Source of the DNA: Zeugodacus cucurbitae
Lineage: Eukaryota; Arthropoda; Insecta; Diptera; Tephritidae
Length of the DNA: 64,000 nucleotides
NCBI RefSeq assembly: GCF_028554725.1
Contig: NC_071672.1
Span: 33,624,944-33,688,943, forward strand
Direction: 5' to 3'
Position numbers and translations under genes: made by a program
Shown: one piece after another, positions 11,656 through 22,363 of the stretch
How positions within the stretch are numbered: position 1 is the stretch's first letter
How the letters are laid out: each line of letters begins with the position of its first letter
Notes under the pieces: generated by a model
Database searches by the model: none
Told to the model about the DNA's origin: nothing
The model's input: only the letters and a program-made list of their open reading frames with translations

Positions 11656-12055
11656 TTTTTTCCAGTATTTCCTTATTTATTGAATCTGCTTGTTTTTAAG
11701 CCTAACAACAAGTTATAAAATCTTAAATCTATTTAAAAGCTAGACAAGCTCAACCAAGTGATTGAGCTGTATTGGCGAAACGTTGCTCTTTAATACGCAG
11801 GCATATCCCTTCTTTTTAGGCGTGTTTGATCGCAGGAATGCACTAAAGCATTAGCCAATGGGTTTGGGTGATCACGGAGTTTAGATAAATATTTCAATCT
11901 GCTGTCCTCTACTTCTTTCTTTACCATGGGATACCAAGATCTTTATGGATATTTTCATTGCGCATGTACCATGGTGAGCATGTGATTGATCTAAGCATTT
12001 TCGATTGGAACCTTTGTATTATATCAATATTAGTTGCACAGGTCGTACCCCACAG
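11656..12055 (-). mobile_element. Jockey-type element, 3' fragment (left copy)
   Basis: Read on the minus strand this is the end of a Jockey ORF2 (SITCSPWYMRNENIHKDLG), a 3' UTR with AATAAATAAGG and a short A tail that abuts hAT sequence. Compared with the longer copy at 43093-47534 it keeps about 15 codons missing there. Its 5' side is cut at 12055 (ACCCCACAG) and joined to Gypsy RT. The same junction occurs at 33451, so it predates the duplication. Confidence 0.75.
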
Positions 12056-12240
12056 AATTTAGGAAACGCAAAAGTATTTTCAATTCTAGACTTCGAGTCC
12101 GGCTTCCATCAGATCCTTATTAATAAATCAGATAGGGAAAAAACGGCTTTTAGTATAAATGGAGCTAAGTACGAATTTCCTCGTATGCCGTTCGGCCTGA
12201 AAAATGTCCCATCTATTTTTCAAAGATGTCTGGATGATAT
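12056..12240 (+). pseudogene. Gypsy-type reverse transcriptase fragment (left copy)
   Basis: Plus-strand frame with LGNAKVFSILDFESGFHQI and then FGLKNVPSIFQRCLDDM. These are RT palm motifs of Gypsy LTR elements just before the catalytic YxDD box. The frame breaks at 12240, where an RTE begins in the opposite orientation. In the right copy (33452-39660) the rest of this Gypsy pol survives beyond the RTE; here it is gone. Confidence 0.78.
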
Positions 12241-14695
12241 GTGTATGTTATTGGCGTTCAACCGTTTAGCCGGTTATAGCCGAATCGATGAGTGCGCGCC
12301 ACTCTTCTCCTTCCTTCGCAGTTCGGCACCAGTTGGAGATTCCAAGTGTAACCGGGTCGCTCTCCACCTGGTCCCTCCAACGGAGTGGAGGCCTTCCCCT
12401 TCCTCGGCTTCCTCCGGCGGGTACTGCATCGAACACTTTCAGGGCTGGAGTGTTTTCGTCCATTCGGACAACATGACCTAGCCAGCGTAGCCGCTGTCTT
12501 TTTATTCGCTGAACTATGTCAATGTCGTCGTATAACTCGTACAGCTCATCGTTCCATCGTCTGCGGTATTCGCCGTTGCCAATGTTCTTAGGACCATAAA
12601 TCTTGCGCAAAATTTTCCTCTCGAAAACTCCTAGTGTCGTCTCATCTGATGTTGACATCGTCCAAGCTTCTGCACCGTAGAGCAGGACGGGAATGATAAG
12701 CGACTTGTAGAGCTTGATTTTGGTTCGTCGAGAGAGGACTTTACTGTTCAATTGCCTACTCAGTCCAAAGTAGCACCTGTTGGCAAGAGTTATTCTGCGC
12801 TGGATTTCGAGGCTGACATTGTTCGTATTGTTGATGCTGGTTCCCAGGTATACGAAATTATCTACGACCTCGAAGTTATGACTGTCAACAGTGACGTGGG
12901 AGCCAAGGCGCGAATGCGCCGACTGTTTGTTTGATGACAGGAGATATTTCGTCTTGTCCTCATTCACCTCCAGACCCATTCGCATCGCCTCCTTATCAAT
13001 GCGGGAAAAAGCAGAACAAACGGCGCGGTTGTTGCTTCCTATGATATCAATATCATCGGCGTACGCCAGGAACTGTACACTCTTGTAGAAGATTGTACCT
13101 TCTCGGTTTAGCTCTGCAGCTCTTATAATTTTTTCCAGCATCAGGTTAAAGAAGTCGCACGATAGTGAGTCACCTTGTCTGAAACCTCGTTTGGTATCGA
13201 ACGGCTCGGAGAGGTCCTTCCCAATCATGACGGAGCTTTTGGTGTTGCTCAACGTCAATTTACACAGCCGTATTAGTTTTGCGGGGATACCAAATTCAGA
13301 CATCGCGGCGTAAAGACAACTCCTTTTCGTGCTGTCGAAAGCTGCTTTAAAATCGACAAAAAGGTGGTGTATGTCGATCCTCTTTTCACGGGTCTTCTCC
13401 AAGATTTGGCGCATGGTGAATATCTGGTCAGTTGTCGATTTTCCAGGTCTAAAGCCACACTGATAAGGTCCAATCAGTTCATTGACGGTGGGCTTTAGTC
13501 TTTCATGCAGTACGCTCGATAGAACCTTGTATGCGATATTTAGGAGGCTGATCCCACGGTAATTGGCGCAGATTGTGGGATCTCCCTTTTTATGGATTGG
13601 GCAGAGCACACTGAGATTCCAATCGTCAGGCATGCTTTCTTCCGACCATATTCTGCAAAGAAGCTGATGCATGCACCTTATCAGTTCTTCGCCGCCGTAT
13701 TTGAATAGTTCTGCCAGTAATCTATCGGCCCCCGCTGCTTTGTTGTTCTTCAAGCGGGTAATTGCTATTCGAATTTCTTCATGGTCGGGTAATGGAACAT
13801 CTGTTCCATCGTCATCGATTGGGGGATCGGGTTCGCCATCTCCTGGTGTTGTACTCTCACTGCCATTCAGCAGGTCGGAGAAGTGTTCCCTCCATAATCC
13901 CAGTATGCCCTGGACATCGGTTACCAGATTACCACCTTGGTCTCTACATGAGGATGCTCCGGTCTTGAAACCTTCGTTAAGTCGCTTCATTTTTTTATAA
14001 AATTTGCGAGCATTCCCTCTGTCTGCCAGCTTCTCAAGCTTTTCGTACTCACGCATTTCGGCCTCTTTCTTTTTTTTGTCTGCAGATGCGTCTCGCTTCC
14101 CTCTTCAGCTCTCGGTATCTATCCCATCCCGCACGTGTTGTGGTCGTTTGCAACGTTGCGAGGTAGGCAGTCTGTTTTCTCTCCGCTGCGAGACGGCACT
14201 CCTCATCGTACCAGCTTGTTTTTTGTCGTTGCCGAAAACCAATTGTTTCGGCTGCAGCGGTACGCAGTGAGTTTGAGATGCCGTTCCACAGTGATCCTCA
14301 TCATACCAGCTGTTTTTTTGACTTTTCCGAAAGCCAATGGTTTCGGTTGCAGCTGTACGTAAGGAGTTTGATATGCCCTCCCACAGCTCTCTTATACCGA
14401 GATGCTGATGAATGCTCTCAGAGAGCAGGAGTGCAAGTCGAGTAGAAAATCGTTCGACTGTCGGTTGTGATTGCAGCTTCTCGATGTCGAACCTTCCTTG
14501 TGTTTGTTGACGTGTGCGCTTTTCTACACAGAGGCGAAGACACCTTGTTTACCCGTCCTAGCGTTGAAATCGCCAAGTACGATTTTGACATCGTGGCGGG
14601 GGCAGCGCTCATAGGTACGTTCTAGGCGCTCATAGAAGGCATCTTTGATTACTTCGTCCTTCTCTTCGTCGGAGCGTGGGCCCAAATCAAAAGCT
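12241..14695 (-). mobile_element. RTE copy D, the best-preserved copy
   Basis: The 3' end at 12241 sits inside Gypsy RT. The coding region up to 14056 is open. The 5' part (14057-14695) is disturbed: the ~100 bp segment ending at 14290 is followed by a second, diverged version of itself, and near 14535 the sequence jumps over about 300 bp of the endonuclease region. The two versions match different copies in this window (copy F at 37.9 kb and copy G at 27.8 kb), so the 5' half looks like a recombinant of two RTE lineages. With most of the endonuclease missing it could not move by itself. Confidence 0.85.
12266..14056 (-). CDS. RTE reverse transcriptase, 596-codon open frame
   Basis: Uninterrupted frame from a linker rich in Glu/Lys (residues 1-120) through the RT. 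Visible motifs are PIHKKGDPT and NYRGISLLN (about 160-180), GFRPGKSTTDQIF (about 205), DFKAAFDS (about 240), GFRQGDSLS (about 295) and AYADDIDIIG (about 335), the last holding the catalytic Asp pair. The C-terminus carries KRQRLRWLGHVVRMDE and GRGRPPLRW. The endonuclease that normally precedes it is not in frame. The chosen start is only the first Met of the open frame; the original start lay further upstream. RT activity is conceivable but unproven. Confidence 0.85.
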   Translation of the reverse strand: MREYEKLEKLADRGNARKFYKKMKRLNEGFKTGASSCRDQGGNLVTDVQGILGLWREHFSDLLNGSESTTPGDGEPDPPIDDDGTDVPLPDHEEIRIAITRLKNNKAAGADRLLAELFKYGGEELIRCMHQLLCRIWSEESMPDDWNLSVLCPIHKKGDPTICANYRGISLLNIAYKVLSSVLHERLKPTVNELIGPYQCGFRPGKSTTDQIFTMRQILEKTREKRIDIHHLFVDFKAAFDSTKRSCLYAAMSEFGIPAKLIRLCKLTLSNTKSSVMIGKDLSEPFDTKRGFRQGDSLSCDFFNLMLEKIIRAAELNREGTIFYKSVQFLAYADDIDIIGSNNRAVCSAFSRIDKEAMRMGLEVNEDKTKYLLSSNKQSAHSRLGSHVTVDSHNFEVVDNFVYLGTSINNTNNVSLEIQRRITLANRCYFGLSRQLNSKVLSRRTKIKLYKSLIIPVLLYGAEAWTMSTSDETTLGVFERKILRKIYGPKNIGNGEYRRRWNDELYELYDDIDIVQRIKRQRLRWLGHVVRMDENTPALKVFDAVPAGGSRGRGRPPLRWRDQVESDPVTLGISNWCRTAKEGEEWRALIDSAITG

Positions 14696-15384
14696 ATATG
14701 CAGCGTAAATTGATTATTTTTTTTCCATAATCCACAAAAACACTTCGAGTTAGAGACACTTCGAATTATAGACATTTTCATAAAAATATGCATTTTTCAA
14801 AAAGCTGTAAAATATAGATTTATCCACAGTTTTAGTTATTTACTTCGCAAAAGTTTTATATCGATACATTAAAACATGTATTCTGTAATTTTGTTTGTTG
14901 CAGTTTGCTATTTTTTGGACGCTGACGTCTGTATCTCATGTCTTTGTTACGCGATTTATGAAAACTATAAATGTAATATCATATTTTTCGTTCGCCTCAA
15001 TGCCCCTTTAAAATTGTTCCTTGATATTAAAATTTTAAATTTTGTATTATGTCCTGGTCCAAACGTTCGACTTATGGAAGGAAATTTGTATGAAATTTGA
15101 CTTCTATTGCCAATTCAAGAGTTCGAGTTGTGGAGAACTTCAAGGTAAAGAAGTTTGAGTTATGGAAGGAAATTTGTGTGAAATTTTATTTCTAAACGTT
15201 ATTGCCAAGGCAAAAGTTTGAGTTCGAGTTATAGAAGTTCGAGTTATGGAAGTTCCACTGTATTTTCTTCTTAAGAGAGTGCATAATCTTAAAATATTGA
15301 ATATAAATTTAATAATTACTGCAATTGTGCAATTCGAGTATGAACATTTTATATAAGTAAAATGTACGTACATTATAGTAATTG
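14696..15384. repeat. Remnant of a pogo/Tigger-like DNA element (right end at 15261)
   Basis: Read on the minus strand from 15261 the sequence begins CAGTGGAACTTCCATAACTC and continues with further degenerate CGAACTTC/ATAACTCGAA repeats down to about 15030. The outer base pair TA at 15262-15263 fits a TA target. A related but diverged motif (ACACTTCGAGTTAGAGACAC) occurs at 14733-14770 and may be the other end. No coding capacity is left. Assignment rests on the end sequence only. Confidence 0.5.
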
Positions 15385-15700
15385 GGTTAAAGGAAAAAAC
15401 ACGGAAAATTCCAATTTAATGGGGAATCTTTATTATCATTCGAAAGATCATTCTTTGGCCTTTATTTTTTAAAGATTATCACTTTCAAATTTTGGCCGCG
15501 GCTAGTCACAGATGGTCCATCCGTTGAGTCCAATTTTCTATGACTCGTTCGAGCATTTCGACTGGTAAGTGGAAAACGACGCCCGATAAATGTTAATAGA
15601 ACTTTAGTGTGTAAAGGAGAACACGGCTTAATATTTCGATATTAGCGTAGCATTAGTTTAGCTGATTTTATTTAAAATGAAAATTCTTATGTGAAGTCTT
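15385..15700. other. Unassigned remnant, possibly the tail of a mariner-type transposase
   Basis: On the minus strand around 15600-15500 there is a short readable piece (VIERVIENWTQRMDHL) resembling the C-terminal end of some Tc1/mariner-type transposases. It is short, not bounded by visible inverted repeats, and could be coincidental. Nothing else is recognisable here. Confidence 0.25.
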
Positions 15701-18520
15701 ATTTCAATACATACATATTTTTTTTTGTTTATTTTTTTGTAACATTTTCAAGTTACAGTTCTTTATTGCTTAAATATTTTGTGTATGAATATTTGCATGT
15801 GATTAAAGTTAACGATACTTTGTTTGAATATAAGTTCTTTATTATATAAAGTTTGATTGCCTACATTGATAGAGCAATTATTGAAATTTCTCAAATAGGT
15901 GCCATTTAATTTTTGTGTTCTGTTGTTGCAATTTTTAGAAAAGTGTATTTTTCTTGATTTTTTATGAATATAATTCCAGCCTTTATCTCTATAATTTCTG
16001 ATGCATTATTGTATATGTATTTTTATTAAATTTTTCTTTGTTTAACAGTTTTAACAGCTTTAATTTTTTTAATTCAACAGTATTCTCGTAATGTAAGTGT
16101 TATTATTACAATATTGAGTTGTTTGGGGTTCAAATAAGAGTTCCCTGTTATTTTCGTTTCCAATGGGTACTAAATAATTTATTGGAAGATTTCTTTGGTA
16201 TTTTAATTGCGAATATAATATTTTCATTACTATCAATAAGAGTCTCCAATTTAATGTTTTCAATTTATTGAGATCTATTCCGAACATACTTATTTCTTCA
16301 TTTGTCAACATGTTTCTGTAAAAAATCCTAGCTTGGATGTAGTTATGTTTTCCTGAATGTCGAACACATTCATATTTATATTGTCTTGTATAATTTTTAG
16401 TTTTAGTGTGAAACAGAGAACTGCAATTATTCCCTTTTTTGAGTCATTGTGCATATAAGTCATCAAACATTAATATCCACTAAAACACATTTACGCACAG
16501 CACAAAGAGCGAGATTTTCTCTTGATACATATCGTTGATGTGCTCAATTGTCTCATGAGCCAATAATTCAGTCACGTTAAACCAAAATGAGCCATACCAC
16601 CAAAAAACACCAAGAGTATAATAAAGTGATACGATTATGATCAAAGTAAAACTGACGAAGGCTGTGCCGCCGCTAGGCAAATGTGCCCTGCGGGAAATGA
16701 CTACTCGTATCAATGTGTTTTGTTCTTTAATGTTTTAAGAAATAATATAGTTACTATACACTCGTTTGAGTCATAAATTGACGTCACATATAAGTGTAGA
16801 AATACCAGTGAGTTTTTTTGGTTTGGTGGAAATGAGTCTTAGTAATTTTTATACACTCGCAACAAAGTTGCTAAAGAGAGTAATATTTGGATGTAATTTT
16901 TTTGGGAAGGTGGGCATTGTCCCGCCCCCTACTAAGTGTTTTGTACATATGTCGTAAACTACTAAAGCAATATCAACGAAATTTTCAGGAGTCGTTTTTT
17001 TCAGGCATTTCCTTGTATAGTCCAAAAATGGAGGATATCGGATTATAACCACGCCCACCTTCCATACAAAGGTTATGTTGAAAGCGACTAAAAAAGCTTT
17101 AATTCAGCAAGGGAAAACACCAGAAACCTTAAATTTCATTCTAAAGAAGGTACAGAAGGGCTCCACCCAAATTGGTATACAAAATTTAAAGTGGGTGTTG
17201 CTCCGCCCACTTATGGGTCAAAAACCATATCTCCGAAACATCGACCAATATCAATGAAATTTGGTTTGTAATATTTTTCTTGCATCCCAATGATAAGTTG
17301 TGAAAATAGGCCAAATCGGTTCACAACCACGCCTACTTCCTTTATACCAGTACTTTGAAGTCCATCTTAATCGTTTACTTTAAAATACATAAAGTAAGCA
17401 CTAGTGAAGATATTGGAACAGAACCTTGCAAATATACTACATTTATAGTATGGCAGCCCCCTTTTAAAAATCGTCGAAATCGGACCATAGGTTTTCAAGG
17501 CCCCATATATCGAACATGAGGACCTCGGTGCTTCTAACCTAATATTAGAGTTTCCAACTTTCAATGGACTTTATACCATATATATGACGAATAAGTGGGT
17601 CAAATTTTCTATTATATAATATGAAATTAATAAATTGCGAGAGTATAAAATGTTCGGTCACAACCAAACTTAGACCTTCCTTACTTGTTCATATTAGTAT
17701 TATTACTCATTTGCACCAATTTGTTTGGCTCATGAGTTAGTGCACTAATTTCATTAGTACTCAATGCAGATCTCTGGTGTGAAATCAGTATATAGTATGT
17801 GTCTTTGAATTTCGTTATTAACGTTATTTATACTTTTTAATTTCGAATTTGTTAAATTACGGTCGCTCTCTAAGATAGACTTGACTTTAGAATATGTTTC
17901 ATTATTAAAGCTTATTTGACTGATAAGATTTTTTATTGTATTATGGTTATTTGTATCTATTGAATTCGGCTGTTATTCTATTTCTTGCCTGTCATTATCA
18001 TCCATAGTAACGAATAACCATTTGTGAGCTGTTACAAAAATATTCAGTAAGCCTCGTCGCTGTCTGTGTGGTATTAAAGTTAAAGTTTTTTTATTTTCAA
18101 AAATTTCGCTTATAAGTTTTTAATATCTCCTAAGGTGTTGTATATTTTGGCTTATTGCGTCTACAATTACATCTATAGGTTTTGATTTTATCGTGGATAT
18201 AGGAGTGAACTGAATTATTGCACCATTCTATACATTTAAAAAATCTTTATTGTGTTGATAGTGGCGGTTTCATGGCCTCCAGTCTTCTAAATTTTTCGGA
18301 AATGCTGTGTTCATTATATGTTATAATTTGGTTGGTTTACCTCTGAGAGAAAGATAAAATCTGTTCTTTCTAAGGTTTCTGGTTTCTGTATACTTTGAAA
18401 TTCTTTCTATGATAGTGATAAAATCATGTTTTTTATTGGTTTAAACATCCATATGTATTATTTGGTTAATGCCCATTAACTCTCCTGCGGTCATATTTCG
18501 CTTTATTGCATCTTTATATA
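15701..18520 (-). pseudogene. Decayed errantivirus-type envelope (env) remnant
   Basis: Minus-strand sequence, mostly outside the inserted DR copy, reads in short broken frames like the envelope protein of insect errantiviruses (Gypsy group). At about 18080-17995 there is a basic cleavage-type motif RRGL followed by a hydrophobic stretch. At 16311-16069 an 80-codon frame resembles the later part of such a protein. Many stops and frame changes occur, and a DR repeat (16850-17692) interrupts it. A frame at 16713-16480 holds a hydrophobic segment but I cannot place it. No matching gag or pol lies directly upstream, so env is orphaned here. It cannot make a full-length product. Confidence 0.5.
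16850..17692 (+). repeat. Dispersed repeat DR, internally deleted copy
   Basis: It starts TACACTCGCAACAAAGTTGC and ends GAACTTAGACCTTCCTTACTTG, the two conserved ends of the DR family. About 300 bp of the usual left part, including the GTCTGTCTGTCCGTCC stretch, is missing just after the start. The body contains the characteristic CACGCCCACC / CCGATATCC / GGGTCAAAAACC blocks. No coding capacity. It splits the env remnant. Confidence 0.78.
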
Positions 18521-18624
18521 TTTATACTCTCGCAGCAAAAGTTGCTAAAGAGAGTATTATAGTTTTGTCCACATAACGGTTGTTTGTAAGTCCTAAAACT
18601 AAACGAGTTAGATATAAGGTTATA

Positions 18625-19673
18625 CAGTCGACTCTCGTTAATTCAAACCTGCGATAATTCGAACCTCTCTATAATTCAAAGTTATCACGAGTTCCCTACA
18701 AAATCTCTTTATATTTCGAACTAAATCAATACATTTTCATTCACTTGGTAATTCGAACGAAAAAATCATTGCTATTTAACAAAACGACGCATTAATTCGA
18801 ACTCATCAACGTCCAACACTCGACAATTCAAAGTTGCAGAGAGAAGTGGCGGAAAGATTGTAAGTATATTTTGCGACAAGCTCAAACTTGTATCAAGATA
18901 CACGAGCCTTTGTTTTTGTTATGATTAGTTTGACTATTTGACGCACACACTTCTCACGAATTGGTTTGTTTAGTTATTAAGTCACTGTTACTCTTTCGTT
19001 GGTATGCAGATTAAAACTTAGCGTTAGTTATGATCCTTAGAAAGTATAAATGTTTGACGATTGCTGAAAAGAAAAAGTTAATCGAAAAAGTAGAAGAAGG
19101 TGAGAAGAAGAGTGATGTCGCAAAAGAATTTTTAGCAATAGAACCATTAGTTGATATCAGCGGGGTGAGTTTTTCTGATTTTGTTCAAGTGGATGAAAAT
19201 GTTGCTGTCTCAGGTTCACTAACCGATGGCGAAATTACGCAAAGTAACGATGAAGATGAGGACGATACATCGGAACCTTTGGCACAGGTGTCAGTTAAGG
19301 AAGCAAGATCCTCATTTGATACCTTACAAAGCTTCTGTCTACAAAACGAAAGTGAAGTGATACCTGAAATGTACTTTTTCTCTTAAAAAAGTTATTGAGC
19401 AGTGTGCAGCAGAATTGTGCTTTAAAGCTAACCAGTATAACAAAGTTCTTTCGAAAGATTAATTAATTCACATTACGAATACATGTATATACACCAATGT
19501 ACCTCTTAATTCTTGTCATTTTTATATTAATAAATAAAAATTAACCAACACTTAGTAATTCGAAGTTTAATTTATTTTCTCTCACAAATTTCGAACCATT
19601 TGATATTTCAAACACTCGATAATTCGTAATAGTTCAAGAGTCCCTCGAGTTTCGAATTAACAAGAGTCGACTG
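18625..19673 (+). mobile_element. pogo/Tigger-type DNA transposon, internally deleted, copy 1
   Basis: The element begins CAGTCGACTCTCGTTAATTC and ends with its reverse complement, flanked by TA on both sides (18623-18624, 19674-19675), as expected for the Tc1/mariner superfamily. The terminal repeats carry iterated AATTCGAAC motifs. Inside is one short frame (19030-19386) that joins the N-terminus of a transposase to its C-terminus; the catalytic domain is deleted. It is inserted in a DR repeat. Confidence 0.88.
19030..19386 (+). CDS. Deletion-derived Tigger protein: DNA-binding N-terminus fused to acidic C-terminus
   Basis: 118 codons, open from ATG to stop. Residues 1-34 (RKYKCLTIAEKKKLIEKVEE, then SDVAKEF) match the first helix-turn-helix of pogo/CENP-B-type transposases. 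Residues 36-118 are acidic (NDEDEDDTSEP) and resemble the tail of these proteins. The DDE catalytic core and the second DNA-binding helix set are absent, and the junction lies near residue 35. It could at most bind DNA weakly; whether it is expressed is unknown. Confidence 0.6.
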   Translation: MILRKYKCLTIAEKKKLIEKVEEGEKKSDVAKEFLAIEPLVDISGVSFSDFVQVDENVAVSGSLTDGEITQSNDEDEDDTSEPLAQVSVKEARSSFDTLQSFCLQNESEVIPEMYFFS

Positions 19674-21055
19674 TATATACCAAAGTGATCAGGGTGATGA
19701 GTAAAGTTCAAATCCGGATGTCTGTCTGTCCGTCCGTCCGTGCAAGCTGTAACTTGAGTAAAAATTGAGATATATTAATGAAACTTGGAACACGTGTTCC
19801 TTGGCACCATAAGAAGGTTAAGTTCGAAGATGGGCGGAATCGGACCACTGCCACGCCTACAAAATGGCGATAACCAAAAACACATAAAGAGCTATAACTA
19901 AGCCATAAATAAAGTTATGAAAATAAAATTTGAAACATAGGATCGCATTAGGGAGGGGCACATTCGAATGTAATTTTTTTGGAAAAGTGGGCGTGACCCC
20001 GCCCCCTAATATGTTTTTTGTATATGTCTTGCAAACCAAACTTTCTGAAGTCGTTTCTTTTAGCCGTTTCCTTATACAGTCCAAAAATGAAAGAAATCGG
20101 ATAATAACCACGTCCACCTCCCATACAAAGGTTAGGTTGAAAATGACTACAAGTGCGTTAACTCACTAACGAGAAACGTCAGAAACACAAAATTTCATAG
20201 AAATGACAGCAGAAGTAAGCTGCGCTCAGATCTTTTTACAAAATGGAAAATGGGCGTGGCATCGCCACTTATGGGTCAAAAACTTTAACTCAGGAACTAC
20301 TCGACAGATTTCAATGAAATTCGGTATATAATATTTTATTGGCACCCTGATGACATGTGTGGAAAATGGATAAAATCGGTTCACAACCACGACTACTTTC
20401 TTTATAACTCAATTTTGAATTCGATCTGAATCCTTCATTTTATAATATATACATTAGGAACCAATGATGATAGCGAAATAAAACTTTACACAAATACTGT
20501 ATATGATCTGTGGCATCACTTGTAAAAAAATTGTCGAAAACGGACTATAACTTTTCAAGGCCCCAGATATCGAACATGTTGAACTCAGCGCCTAAGGTTA
20601 ATTTTTAACCGAAAATATGGGTAAATCTCTCAGATAATTTAATGTAATTCAGAGGAAATTGTTTTTTTCCAATAGTGTGTCTCTGTTCCAAAAATTATTA
20701 AAATCGGGTCACAACATCTCCTAGCTCCTATATACCTAATTATAGGTTTTTCAAAAATTCGTTGGGCTTTATTACGCATATATGTATTGGTTAATATGTG
20801 ATATATCTTAGCAAAATTAAGTGAGCGTATAGTATTGGATATAGTGTACCTTGCTGGTGAAATTTAATGAAATCGGTTCAAACTTTATGCCGAATTTATG
20901 GGTAAATTTGTGCGTTATCTTATTAAAATTTCTTCAATAAATTGCGAGAGTATAAAATGTTCGGTTACACCCGAACTTAGCCTTTCCTTAAGCCCTTATA
21001 ATAGATAACAGTTTTTAGCTTTTCATTCTGCATGTATTTTGCATGGTGCTTACAT

Positions 21056-21794
21056 TTATAAAAACTGGTCATTTAGTTGTTTCTGGACTTTATTGTATTC
21101 ATGGTCCTGTAGTTCTGAATATATTACTACTTTGCCGTTCTTCAAGAAGCGCATGAATATGTCTGACATGTAATCCGTATTTATATCTTCCTCGCTAATA
21201 AAAATTTTATGTTTTCCATTTATAAATTCTGACTCTTGATTTGTTGATTCAGTAAGGATCACCAGCGTTGAGAATCTGTTAACGGCAGGATACCAACGAC
21301 AGGATCCCATTCAGATGTCTTCAAGTTTCCAACTCCGAACTCTATCATCCGTCCCTGGAAAAGTGTTGATGATGCGTCCAAGTTTCCATTTTGTAGGCGG
21401 TGTGTTACTTTCATGAATAATTATAACGTCATCATTCTGCAAGTTCGGTGATAAACGTATCCACTTTGAACGTTGTTGTAGACTGACGAGAAATTCGTCT
21501 CGCCATCGTCTCCAGAAGTGTTGTCTAATTGACACGAGAATTTGGCACGTTGGAAAATTGTTCCTTCGACCAGATATTCGTCTCGCCATCGTCTCCAGAA
21601 GTGCGCTTTGTGGATTGAAATGCCAAGTTGTTCGAGCGTCTGCGAAATAAGATGACACCTTGTTGTCATGTATGTAGCGTTTGATCCGAGTAGTTATTCC
21701 TTTTCTGCACCCACGAAGTTAGTGTCATTGTCGGAGAAGAGATATAGATTTAGCACGTCTTCCATGAGTGAACTTCACATTGTAAGGTCCAGCA
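21056..21794 (-). pseudogene. BEL/Pao integrase C-terminal remnant
   Basis: Minus-strand pieces: AGPYNVKF and GRRAKS near the start (21790-21740), DNDTNFVGAE of the integrase core, then FWRRWRDEFLVSLQQRSKW and TPPTKWKLGRI, the C-terminal signature of BEL/Pao integrases, and finally RYPAVNR-like sequence at 21300. Parts of the core are deleted. A 28 bp motif occurs twice (21493-21520 and 21576-21603), showing an 83 bp tandem duplication. The left end of the hAT element at 21795 cuts into it. It may be the missing distal part of the BEL element at 50.3-52.9 kb. Confidence 0.75.
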
Positions 21795-22363
21795 TAGTGA
21801 TGGGAAAAAAATGTATTAATCGATTAATGAATTATATGATTAATTAAGTACATGCAATTATTATTTGCAATTAATCGCTAAAAAATGAAAAGATTTTATT
21901 TAAAGGCTCTCCGCCGGCACTGAAGTGCCAATTAATAAGCAATATTGGCGCGCAATTGTGTACACCAGTTTCATCTCCTCCCAGGCATTGACCACATTAG
22001 TTTTTAGCACCATGACAGAAGCATTGAGGAAAAACGTTAGTTCGTCCTGGATTTGAGATGGGTCGTCATGTTTCTTTCGGCGCTAGTGCGCCAATGTATT
22101 GTGATGAGCCCATAAATAAAATTCCTCGTCGACGGTCGCGTCACTCGTACTTCGTGTGCTTTCGTCTATAAGCGAAAGTGCGGTAAATTCGTTCCGTATA
22201 TGCATAATAACATAATAACTGAAGCCAATGCTAATGGATCTTTAAAATGCAGTTTCTTAATGCGCGGATCCAATAATGTGGATGCGGCTAATAAGAACGA
22301 AAGTTCCATTGATCCGAACCGCCGATCAAACTGTGACAATATTGCCGCTTTTAGCTTATTACC

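Larger units (their letters stand above)
9031..14186. repeat. Segmental duplication, left copy (paralogue of 30535-35132)
   Basis: From TTAAAACTCCTCCATTCAG at 9031 the sequence is nearly identical to 30535 onward, through a hAT-end fragment, the long-TIR element, a hAT exon, a Jockey 3' fragment, a Gypsy RT fragment and the RTE insertion, with identical internal junctions. Differences by eye are scattered substitutions, an 8 bp indel near 9585, about 105 bp present here (11027-11130) but missing near 32527, and about 450 bp of RTE missing in the right copy. Since the left copy starts inside a larger element whose ends are intact only at the right locus, the left copy is probably the derived one. 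Confidence 0.9.
18521..20991 (+). repeat. Dispersed repeat DR, full-type copy split by a Tigger element
   Basis: The left end is TTTATACTCTCGCAGC at 18521 and the right end TTGCGAGAGTATAAAATG plus the hairpin GTTCGG-TTACAC-CCGAAC, finishing at about 20991. The reading is broken at 18624 by the Tigger transposon (18625-19673) and resumes at TATATACCAAAGTGATCAG. It includes the pyrimidine-rich GTCTGTCTGTCCGTCCGTCC tract near 19721. Non-coding on both strands. Confidence 0.82.

Noticed and set aside
16480..16713. Membrane protein gene (hydrophobic 77-codon frame)
   Set aside because: Single hydrophobic stretch in a short frame between env pieces; it may be env or chance, and nothing supports an independent gene.
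19712..19745. GTCTGTCTGTCCGTCC tract as a functional microsatellite or regulatory site
   Set aside because: The tract is part of every longer DR copy (42640, 62250), so it is a family feature and not a local element.
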